A stretch of DNA of 18,798 nucleotides from positions 1-18,798 of the forward strand of contig JACIWF010000012.1 in the NCBI GenBank assembly GCA_014361095.1, written 5' to 3'. The stretch comes from Hadesarchaea archaeon. GTDB taxonomy: Archaea; Hadarchaeota; Hadarchaeia; Hadarchaeales; Hadarchaeaceae. Position 1 is the stretch's first letter; every line of letters begins with the position of its first letter. Made by a program: the position numbers and the translations under genes. Under the pieces are notes generated by a model. It made no database searches, had not been told where the DNA came from, and saw nothing but the letters and a program-made list of their open reading frames with translations. Shown piece by piece: positions 6,566 to 12,391 of this stretch.

Positions 6566-7671
6566 ATTAACTCGTAAGTTGTGGTCCGCTGCCGCGGTGT
6601 CCGTCCTATTTCCAGAATCAGGTGCTCCAGCTGCTCCGCGGTCATACTACACAAGCTACCGCCGGCGGCCCTAGTTATATTCTCCTCCATAAGCGTACCG
6701 CCTAGATCGTTTGCACCTGCCTGGAGCATGAGCTGGGCACCCCGGGGGCCCAGTTTCACCCATGAGGTCTGGATGTTGTCAATGTGACCAGCAAGCATCA
6801 ATCTAGCCACCGCATGCAAACGCAAACTATGCACGAGGTCAGGAAAAGGCGCTAAATTAAATTCCCTACCCAGTTGGGTGTTTCGGGAGACAAACCCCAA
6901 CATGACAAACTCGGTGAAGCCATGGGTCTCCTTTTGGATCTCCCGGATAATGTAAATGTGCCTGGCCTGCTCCAAGGGTGTTTCCACATGGCCGTACATC
7001 ATCGTTGCGGTCGTGGGCACTCCCAAGCGGTGGCAGGTTTTTATCGTCTTGATCCATTGTTCCGTGGAAATCTTCTCAGGACAGATTATCGCCCGAACCC
7101 TCTCAACCAAAATCTCGGCGGCCGTCCCGGGAACTGAATCCAATCCCGCCCGCCTGAGTTTCATGATCACCTCCTCCAAATCCATCTCTTCCCTGTTCGC
7201 GATGTAGTTGATCTCCGCGGGCGAAAAGGCGTGTATATGTACACTCGGGGCCGCCTTTCTCACCGTCTCAATGATCTCAAGATAGTCTTCCAAGCCAAAA
7301 TCAGGGTGCAGCCCGCCCTGAATGCAGATCTCGGTGACGCCCGCCTCGAGTGCCTCTTTGACCTTCGCTTCAATTTGCTCTGATGAAAGGAGATAGGCCT
7401 GAGGATCTTCAGGTGTGCAACGAAAAGCGCAGAACCTGCAGCTGCCAACGCAGATATTGGTGAAGTTTATGTTTCTGTTCTTTACATAAGTGACAATATC
7501 GCCGACTCTGCGCCATCTCAACTCGTCGGCCGCTTGAATCAGGGCTTGCAGTCTCCTGCCCTCTGCCTGAAGAAGCACCGCTCCATCTTCCGGACTCAGC
7601 TCCTCTCCGGCCATCGCGCGCTGCAGGATCTCCCGAAATCTAGACCTTTTCAGCCCGATAGCCTTCCTCAT
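6562..7671 (-). CDS. cofH: FO synthase subunit 2, radical SAM CofH
   Basis: CofH is the radical SAM half-reaction enzyme that joins tyrosine-derived hydroxybenzyl to the ribityl-diaminouracil precursor; CofG then closes the ring to the deazaflavin Fo. The 369-residue protein has the [4Fe-4S] motif CVGSCRFC (Cys74, Cys78, Cys81), preceded by NRNINFTNI as in the CofH/MqnC group. It also has ICIQGGLHPDFGLEDY, HIHAFSPAEI, VPGTAAEIL and TTATMMYGHVE. ATG 7671 gives an N-terminus overlapping the cofG end by 32 bp; a TTG at 7689 is possible. It is second in the cofG-cofH operon. CofG and CofH are separate proteins here, as usual in archaea, rather than fused as FbiC. Confidence 0.95.
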   Translation of the reverse strand: MRKAIGLKRSRFREILQRAMAGEELSPEDGAVLLQAEGRRLQALIQAADELRWRRVGDIVTYVKNRNINFTNICVGSCRFCAFRCTPEDPQAYLLSSEQIEAKVKEALEAGVTEICIQGGLHPDFGLEDYLEIIETVRKAAPSVHIHAFSPAEINYIANREEMDLEEVIMKLRRAGLDSVPGTAAEILVERVRAIICPEKISTEQWIKTIKTCHRLGVPTTATMMYGHVETPLEQARHIYIIREIQKETHGFTEFVMLGFVSRNTQLGREFNLAPFPDLVHSLRLHAVARLMLAGHIDNIQTSWVKLGPRGAQLMLQAGANDLGGTLMEENITRAAGGSLCSMTAEQLEHLILEIGRTPRQRTTTYELI

Positions 7672-8689
7672 CGGCAAGGTCGAGGACAAGCTCTTTCACC
7701 TCACTTGACATAAACCTCTCCTCCTTTATGAAGCGCGGGTAGATGGGCAGCCTCTCCCTAGGTCTGCAGCCGGCATCTTCTATGGCGGCACGAAGCTGGG
7801 CCAAACTGGGCCATGGCCGCTCAACGTTGATAAAATCGGGGGTCACTGATGAAATGCCGCCAAAGTCGGAGGCACCGGCTGAGATCGCCCGGGAAACGGC
7901 GGTTTTAAACTCGGGGCTCCAAGGTGGTACCTCTGATCCATTCAACTTCAACAGGTTTGGAGGCACCTGAACGCTGACATCAGGAAGAATCGAGCGAGCC
8001 AGGGCCACCGTAGTTAACAGGGTTTTCTCATCGGGGGGCTGCCACAACTGCATCACCGTGCCGGGCTTGGGGTCGAATGGTTGAATGATTATTTCCTGAA
8101 TATGCCCGTATTTTTGCTGGAGCTTCTTGATCTCCAACAAAGAATGAACGCGGTCGTTTGGACCCTCCCCAATTCCTATCAATATGCCGGTGGTGAAGGG
8201 TATGCTCAGCTTACCCGCGGCTTCGATGGTCGCCAGCCTCAGCTTGGGATCCTTTCCAGGGCTCATTGAATGGGCCTGGAGCTGTGCGGTGGTCTCGAGC
8301 ATTAGTCCCATGCTGGCGTTGTAGCGGCGCAGGCGCTGTAATTCCGATCGCTCCAGAACCCCGGCGTTTGTGTGCGGAAGCAGACCGATGTCAAGTAGCT
8401 GCTTACAGAGGTCAACGAGATAATCCACCGTGGTGCGGTAACCGAGTTCATCCAGCTTTTCCCTCACCAACGGGTGGACCTCAGGGCGTTCGCCGAGGGT
8501 GAGCAGGGCCTCAGAGCAGCCGCCCTCCTTCCCCAATTTGGCCAGATCCAAGACTTCCTCCGAAGACATGAACCAAGCGCCGTCGCCAGGATCCTTCCTG
8601 AAGCCGCAATAGAAGCAACGATTGCGACAGAGGTTGGTCACAGGTAAAAAGACATTGCGAGAGTAACTGATTTCCCTTTTAAGCGGCAC
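7640..8689 (-). CDS. cofG: FO synthase subunit 1, radical SAM CofG
   Basis: CofG acts after CofH to complete the 7,8-didemethyl-8-hydroxy-5-deazariboflavin (Fo) ring. The 349-residue protein shows the family N-terminus ISYSRNVFLPVTNLCRNRCFYCGF, with the radical SAM cysteines at 21, 25 and 28. It continues with TLGERPEVHP, LPHTNAGVL, GLMLETTAQL, FTTGILIGIGE and QPFDPKPGT. The GTG at 8689 is chosen because GAGGTGG (8702-8696 on this strand) is 6 nt upstream and a TATA box lies at the right distance; an ATG at 8713 would add eight residues and sits near the expected transcription start. First gene of the cofGH operon, divergent from cofC. Confidence 0.95.
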   Translation of the reverse strand: MPLKREISYSRNVFLPVTNLCRNRCFYCGFRKDPGDGAWFMSSEEVLDLAKLGKEGGCSEALLTLGERPEVHPLVREKLDELGYRTTVDYLVDLCKQLLDIGLLPHTNAGVLERSELQRLRRYNASMGLMLETTAQLQAHSMSPGKDPKLRLATIEAAGKLSIPFTTGILIGIGEGPNDRVHSLLEIKKLQQKYGHIQEIIIQPFDPKPGTVMQLWQPPDEKTLLTTVALARSILPDVSVQVPPNLLKLNGSEVPPWSPEFKTAVSRAISAGASDFGGISSVTPDFINVERPWPSLAQLRAAIEDAGCRPRERLPIYPRFIKEERFMSSEVKELVLDLADEEGYRAEKV

Positions 8690-8710
8690 GGCCCACCACC
8701 TCGACACAAC

Positions 8711-8735
8711 CATAAAACAGGGATAACATAAATAT
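8711..8735. promoter_or_regulatory. Divergent cofG / cofC promoters
   Basis: On the minus strand ATATTTAT (8735-8728) predicts a cofG transcription start near 8705, just ahead of its GAGGTGG site. On the plus strand CATAAAAC (8711-8718) predicts a cofC start near 8740, a few bases before ATG 8746, so a nearly leaderless mRNA. The two core promoters are interleaved within 25 bp, so simultaneous occupancy may be limited. Confidence 0.45.
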
Positions 8736-8745
8736 GCCTGTTATC

Positions 8746-9402
8746 ATGACCGTTTGGGCCATCATTCCGGTAAAGCATCTGGACAAGGCGAAGTCCAGTC
8801 TGGCTCAGATCTTAGACCCGCAGACCCGCCGCAGTTTAGTCCTGGCCATGCTCGCCGACATGATCAACGCCCTTGGTGAGGCACCATCGATATCAAAAAC
8901 GGCTGTCATTTCCCCTGATGACGAAGTTCTTGACTTCGTTCGAGCCAACCGCGCTGAGGGCGTTAAGGATCCAGGGCTCGACATTAACAGAGCATTTAAA
9001 CTGGCGATATCCCGCGCTGTCGCCTCTGGAGCCAAGGCGGTGCTGCTGCTGCCTGGAGACCTACCACTAATTAGGCCCGCCGACATCGAAAACATCATCG
9101 CCATGGCAACTGCTGAGCGCGATGTTGTCATCTCCCCCTCAAAGGCTAATGGAACCAATGCCCTGTTTCTAAGGCCGCCGGATGTAATGGAGTTAAATTT
9201 CGGCGGCGAAAGCTTTCCCCGACACTTGGCCGAAGCGGTTCACGCTGGGGTCAGGCCTCGCATCTACCGGTCAATCACCATGTCCTTCGACGTCGATGAA
9301 CCGGAGGATTTGCTGAAATTGAAAAAAATCGGGACGGGCACCAAGACCCTCGAGGTCCTAAAACAAAAGCTGGCCGTACTTGAAAATGAAATAGATCCCT
9401 AG
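8746..9402 (+). CDS. cofC: 2-phospho-L-lactate (or PEP) guanylyltransferase CofC
   Basis: CofC activates 2-phospholactate, or in some lineages phosphoenolpyruvate, with GTP for transfer by CofD. The 218-residue nucleotidyltransferase has the family start WAIIPVKHLDKAKSSLAQIL (GTP-binding loop with KxxDxAKS), AVLLLPGDLPLIRPADI (metal-binding LPGDLPL), VVISPSKANGTNALFL and FDVDEPEDLLKL. The ATG at 8746 fits the family N-terminus and the promoter; ATG 8734 lies inside the cofG TATA box. Residues alone do not let me choose between phospholactate and PEP. With cofD, E, G and H nearby the core F420 route is complete; a phospholactate-supplying enzyme is not seen here. Its last 45 bp overlap the 3' end of the opposing lysE-like gene. 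Confidence 0.93.
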   Translation: MTVWAIIPVKHLDKAKSSLAQILDPQTRRSLVLAMLADMINALGEAPSISKTAVISPDDEVLDFVRANRAEGVKDPGLDINRAFKLAISRAVASGAKAVLLLPGDLPLIRPADIENIIAMATAERDVVISPSKANGTNALFLRPPDVMELNFGGESFPRHLAEAVHAGVRPRIYRSITMSFDVDEPEDLLKLKKIGTGTKTLEVLKQKLAVLENEIDP

Positions 9403-9993
9403 TATTAACAGCAGCAGTGTACAGAAAAACAGGATTACCCGATAGCCCCGAATTCCAATCACCTTCTTGCCCTTCACCACGGATAGTGATACCAGCGAGA
9501 ACCAAGTCAGGTCGGAAAGAAAGTGACCGATCAGCCAGAGGATGACTCCGGCTAAAGAAGCAGCCAAATAGGCCTCCATGATCGTGGCCACACCGATAGT
9601 GGCCCACCAGAAGATGACCGTGGGGTTTAACAAAGTGCTGTAGAGAATGCCGCCGAGGACTGGATGGTGTTTAGTGGCCACCATCTTCTTGGGAGTCGGG
9701 TTGTTCCGCAACTTGGAGATCCCGTCGAGACCCAAAACTATCAGCATCATCCCTCCAAAGAGGCCGAACCCCAGCTGAAAGGCGCTCGCCTGCAGGACCA
9801 CGCCTAGGCCCAGCGCAATCAGTGAAAGGATCGCCAGCTCAACCAGGACGTGTCCGGCCACGGCCAGCGGCCCCGTGCGGGCACCGTACGCTGGCGCTTT
9901 CGCCATGGTGTAGGCCAGGAGCGGCCCAGGGATCAGCGAGCCTGACAGCCCGATGATAAACCCTATCGGCAGTTGAATCAATGTTTGTATCAT
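9358..9993 (-). CDS. LysE-family amino-acid exporter
   Basis: A 211-residue membrane protein with about six hydrophobic segments. It has the LysE/RhtB signature near the N-terminus, GFIIGLSGSLIPGPLLAYT (GxxxGxxxPGP). It also has HVLVELAILSLIALGLG, a glycine-rich FGGMMLIVLG and the LNPTVIFWWATIG segment. Such proteins export amino acids or related small molecules; the substrate cannot be read from sequence. ATG 9993 is preceded by AAGGT and sits about 35 bp from the TATA element shared with the divergent PLP enzyme gene. Its stop lies inside the cofC coding region on the other strand (9358-9402 shared). The divergent pairing with a TrpB2-like gene suggests a link to amino-acid metabolism, which is inference. 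Confidence 0.88.
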   Translation of the reverse strand: MIQTLIQLPIGFIIGLSGSLIPGPLLAYTMAKAPAYGARTGPLAVAGHVLVELAILSLIALGLGVVLQASAFQLGFGLFGGMMLIVLGLDGISKLRNNPTPKKMVATKHHPVLGGILYSTLLNPTVIFWWATIGVATIMEAYLAASLAGVILWLIGHFLSDLTWFSLVSLSVVKGKKVIGIRGYRVILFFCTLLLLILGIYFIFKYGQLLF

Positions 9994-10025
9994 TTTGTAC
10001 CTTGATGAACTTAATAGCACAAAGC

Positions 10026-10033
10026 TTATAAAT
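10026..10033. promoter_or_regulatory. Shared TATA element between lysE-like and trpB2-like genes
   Basis: TTATAAAT is near-palindromic and serves both directions. Read rightward it predicts a start near 10055, close to the ATGs at 10052 and 10064. Read leftward it predicts a start near 10002, just before ATG 9993. This implies very short leaders and coordinated, or competing, expression of the two genes. Confidence 0.5.
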
Positions 10034-10051
10034 GGCACGGTACTATTAGGG

Positions 10052-11422
10052 ATGGTCGAAAAAATGAAGCAGATGAAGTACCTTCTGGATGAAGAAGAGA
10101 TTCCCAAGGCTTGGTACAACATCCAAGCAGATCTGCCGTCTCCTCTGGATCCGCCGTTAAACCCGGCGACCAAGGAGCCGATCGGGCCGCAGGATTTGGC
10201 CCGGATCTTCCCCATGGAACTGATAAAGCAGGAGGTGAGTCAGGAGCGCTGGATAACGATCCCTGAAGAGGTCAGGGACGTCTACCGGATCTGGCGCCCG
10301 ACACCCCTTTACCGGGCTCTCAGGCTTGAGAAGGCGCTGAAGACCCCGGCGAGAATTTACTACAAGTGGGAGGGGGTCAGCCCGCCTGGAAGCCACAAGC
10401 CGAACACCGCGGTGGCCCAGGCCTATTACAACATGAAGGAAGGCGTGCAGAGACTGGCCACCGAAACCGGGGCCGGGCAGTGGGGGAGCGCACTGGCCTT
10501 CGGCACCATGCTCTTCGGACTCAAATGCACTGTTTACATGGTCCGGGTGAGCTACGACCAGAAGCCCTACCGCCGCATCTTGATGGAAACCTGGGGAGCT
10601 GAGTGCGTCCCCAGCCCAAGCAACAGGACGGAGTATGGCAGAAGGGTTTTGCGGGAGGACCCGAACAACCCGGGTAGCCTGGGAATCGCGATTTCCGAGG
10701 CCATTGAGGATGCCGCTACCCACGATGATACTAAATATTCATTGGGCAGCGTCCTCAACCATGTGATGCTGCACCAGACGGTCATCGGCCTTGAGGCGAA
10801 AAAACAGATGGAGCTGGCCGGCGATTACCCTGACGTGATCTTCGGCTGCGTGGGTGGTGGAAGCAACTTCTCCGGTCTGGTCTTCCCGTTTCTCGCCGAC
10901 AAGCTGTCCGGAAAGAAGCCGGAGCTGCGGGCGGTTTCCTGCGAGCCCAAGGCCTGTCCCACCCTGACCAAAGGACCCTACATGTACGACTTCGGCGACT
11001 CGGCGACGATGACCCCGTTGCTTAAGATGTACACGCTGGGCCACTGTTTTGTGCCGCCGCCGATTCATGCCGGTGGACTGAGATATCACGGAGACGCCCC
11101 GCTTCTCTGCAAGCTCACCCATGAGGGATACATGGAGGCCGCAGCTTATCATCAGACTGAGGTCTTCCAGGCAGCCAAGCTCTTCGCGGAAACCGAGGGC
11201 TTTGTACCTGCCCCGGAAACCTCACATGCTATAAAGGGAGTGATCGATGAAGCATTGAGATGCAGGGAGACTGGGGAGGAAAAGGTGATCCTTTTCAACA
11301 ACAGCGGGCACGGGCACTTCGACCTGGCGGCCTACGACGCCTTCCTGCGCGGCAAGCTGGTGGACTACGAGTATCCGGAAAAGCTGGTCAAGGAGGCCAT
11401 AGCCAAGATACCCAAGGTATGA
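10052..11422 (+). CDS. trpB2: TrpB2-type tryptophan synthase beta-like PLP enzyme
   Basis: A 456-residue fold-type II PLP enzyme of the long TrpB2 class. It has EIPKAWYNIQADLP near the start, WRPTPLYRALRLEKAL, the PLP lysine in SPPGSHKPNTA (Lys116), TETGAGQWGSALAFG, the phosphate loop GCVGGGSNFSG, and NNSGHGHFDLAAYD at the end. TrpB2 enzymes make tryptophan from indole and serine without needing TrpA, or act on other serine-like substrates. No trpA is adjacent and no other trp genes are in the window. ATG 10052 is used; ATG 10064 or 10073 would equally fit the family and the TATA position. Two RAM-domain genes follow in the same operon, the first 12 nt after the stop. Confidence 0.9.
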   Translation: MVEKMKQMKYLLDEEEIPKAWYNIQADLPSPLDPPLNPATKEPIGPQDLARIFPMELIKQEVSQERWITIPEEVRDVYRIWRPTPLYRALRLEKALKTPARIYYKWEGVSPPGSHKPNTAVAQAYYNMKEGVQRLATETGAGQWGSALAFGTMLFGLKCTVYMVRVSYDQKPYRRILMETWGAECVPSPSNRTEYGRRVLREDPNNPGSLGIAISEAIEDAATHDDTKYSLGSVLNHVMLHQTVIGLEAKKQMELAGDYPDVIFGCVGGGSNFSGLVFPFLADKLSGKKPELRAVSCEPKACPTLTKGPYMYDFGDSATMTPLLKMYTLGHCFVPPPIHAGGLRYHGDAPLLCKLTHEGYMEAAAYHQTEVFQAAKLFAETEGFVPAPETSHAIKGVIDEALRCRETGEEKVILFNNSGHGHFDLAAYDAFLRGKLVDYEYPEKLVKEAIAKIPKV

Positions 11423-11434
11423 GGTGATGAAATC

Positions 11435-11665
11435 ATGCCGGTGGCTTTTATTTTAATCGATGCCGACGTTGGTAAAATCCGTGATATCCTAGATCAGCTC
11501 AGACGAACCGAAGGTGTTGTTGAGGCCTACACTGTGGCTGGCCCCCACGACATCGTGGTGAAGTTGCAGGCGGACAAGTTTGAAAAAGTTGCTGAAGCCG
11601 TGACCAGAAAGATACAGCGGGTGGACGGGGTCAAAAACACCTTGACCATGTTCGCTTTTGAGTAG
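11435..11665 (+). CDS. Stand-alone RAM (Lrp/AsnC ligand-binding) domain protein
   Basis: A 76-residue protein consisting only of the RAM alpha-beta sandwich that binds effectors in Lrp/AsnC regulators: MPVAFILIDADVGK, EGVVEAYTVAGPHDIVVKL and VKNTLTMFAF. There is no helix-turn-helix, so it cannot bind DNA in the usual way. It may oligomerise, sense an amino acid, or modulate full-length Lrp proteins. It has a near-consensus ribosome site GAGGTGAT seven bases before the ATG, and lies 12 nt behind the TrpB2 gene and 8 nt before a paralogue. Position suggests a role in sensing the product or substrate of the PLP enzyme; this is inference. Confidence 0.88.
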   Translation: MPVAFILIDADVGKIRDILDQLRRTEGVVEAYTVAGPHDIVVKLQADKFEKVAEAVTRKIQRVDGVKNTLTMFAFE

Positions 11666-11673
11666 GGGTAAAA

Positions 11674-12051
11674 ATGCCGGTTGCCTTCGTCCTTGTGGAA
11701 ACAAAGCTGGGGCGGGTTGATGAAGTCCTGGACAAATTGTTAAACGTTGATGAGGTCGCGGAAGCTTATACAGTGGCCGGACCGTACGCCATCGTGGCCA
11801 AGGTGGAAACCGATTCATTTGAAAAGCTGGTCAAGGTTATACCGGAGAAAATTCACACCATCGAGGGGATAATCAAAACGCTGACATTGGTTGCCTTTGG
11901 GACCGGCAAGGAGTTCAGAACCGAGGCCTGTGATCCGGCAATCGAGCTGGGCAAGCGCGGAGAGTTAGAGGCTCTCTATGCTCTCTGCAGAAGCTGCCGA
12001 CAATTAAAGTACTGCGCGCATGGTGCCCGAGTAATCACCTATGGAATTTAA
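11674..12051 (+). CDS. RAM-domain protein with four-cysteine C-terminal tail
   Basis: A 125-residue protein. Residues 1-75 are a RAM domain paralogous to the preceding gene (MPVAFVLVETKLG, EAYTVAGPYAIVAKV, LTLVAFG). Residues 76-125 are an extra tail with Cys86, Cys105, Cys108 and Cys114 in the pattern C-x18-C-x2-C-x5-C, plus His116 nearby, in the stretch LYALCRSCRQLKYCAHG. Such a set could hold zinc or an Fe-S cluster, giving a metal or redox input to an amino-acid sensor. It starts at ATG 11674 behind AGGGGT. I know no characterised protein of this architecture. The RAM assignment is firm; the tail's function is unknown. A guide RNA on the opposite strand ends 2 bp past its stop. Confidence 0.85.
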   Translation: MPVAFVLVETKLGRVDEVLDKLLNVDEVAEAYTVAGPYAIVAKVETDSFEKLVKVIPEKIHTIEGIIKTLTLVAFGTGKEFRTEACDPAIELGKRGELEALYALCRSCRQLKYCAHGARVITYGI

Positions 12052-12053
12052 AA

Positions 12054-12119
12054 GCACGTCAGTCCGCCCATCATTCTTATCATCGCCTTGCTCAGACGAT
12101 GTCTTGACATCATTCGTGC
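12054..12119 (-). ncRNA. C/D box guide sRNA, predicted to target 16S rRNA C1402
   Basis: Read on the minus strand, 66 nt: 5' stem GCACG (12119-12115); box C ATGATGT (12113-12107); 11-nt guide; box D' CTGA (12095-12092); 8-nt spacer; box C' ATGATAA (12083-12077); 14-nt guide GAATGATGGGCGGA (12076-12063); box D CTGA (12062-12059); 3' stem CGTGC (12058-12054) pairing perfectly with the 5' stem. This is the size and order of archaeal C/D sRNAs, which direct 2'-O-methylation with L7Ae, Nop5 and fibrillarin. The D guide pairs with 16S 1399-1408 over ten bases, with one U-G wobble, placing C1402 five nucleotides from box D. The last base of box C and the sixth of C' deviate from RUGAUGA. A TTTT tract follows the 3' end and a BRE/TATA precedes the 5' end. 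Confidence 0.82.
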
Positions 12120-12143
12120 ACTTATAATTGAATTGTATCCGCG

Positions 12144-12156
12144 TATTTAACTTTCG
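12144..12156 (-). promoter_or_regulatory. BRE/TATA promoter of the C/D sRNA
   Basis: On the minus strand GCGAAAG is followed by TTAAATA (12150-12144), a good purine-rich BRE plus TATA box. The TATA centre is about 28 bp before the predicted RNA 5' end at 12119, the normal archaeal distance. This gives the sRNA its own promoter rather than processing from an mRNA. Confidence 0.6.
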
Positions 12157-12165
12157 CTCGGTTTA

Positions 12166-12185
12166 CCCACCATAAATATGGTGGG
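12166..12185. repeat. Perfect 9-bp-arm palindrome with overlapping second hairpin
   Basis: CCCACCATA-AA-TATGGTGGG is a perfect inverted repeat with a 2-nt centre, best read as a DNA-binding site since such a tight loop must open in RNA. Its right arm end GTGGG (12181-12185) can also pair with CCCAC at 12192-12196 over a 6-nt loop, giving mutually exclusive structures if transcribed rightward. It sits just upstream of the sRNA promoter and contains an AT-rich TATA-like centre. Confidence 0.6.
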
Positions 12186-12391
12186 CATGTTCCCACGTCT
12201 GGTCTTCCTCTCAGGCGATCATCTTAAGGCAGGTTACGAGCAAAATGAGAAACTTGCTCTTCTGAAGTTTTAGTGTACCCTTTCAGCCGGGTTAGATGGT
12301 TGCAGATAAAAACTGAGGCTGTCGTCTTGCAGATCATCCTTCCAAACAGTAAGCCTTTTCAAGATCGGGGGAAAATGATTTTGCTGATGCT
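12186..12391. other. Intergenic stretch before npdG, largely unexplained
   Basis: I see no tRNA, CRISPR or insertion element here. There is a hairpin GAGCAA/TTGCTC (12238-12259, loop 10 nt), a short open frame of 31 codons (12178-12273) and an AT-rich GATAAAAA at 12305-12312 that could be a TATA box for npdG with a leader of about 50-60 nt. A purine run GGGGGAAAA ends 17 bp before the npdG ATG. None is strong enough to name. Confidence 0.35.

Noticed and set aside
9994..10215. N-terminal extension of the LysE-like frame into the trpB2 gene
   Set aside because: It crosses the shared TATA element and the opposing gene. The LysE signature starts only after ATG 9993.
12059..12119. C/D box RNA on the plus strand of the same segment
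   Set aside because: The plus strand has no RUGAUGA-type box followed by CUGA in the correct order. Only the minus strand gives all four boxes.
12218..12340. A second C/D or an H/ACA guide RNA in the rest of the gap
   Set aside because: Scattered CTGA and GATGAT pieces and a GAGCAA/TTGCTC hairpin exist, but spacing, partner boxes and a terminal ACA are missing.
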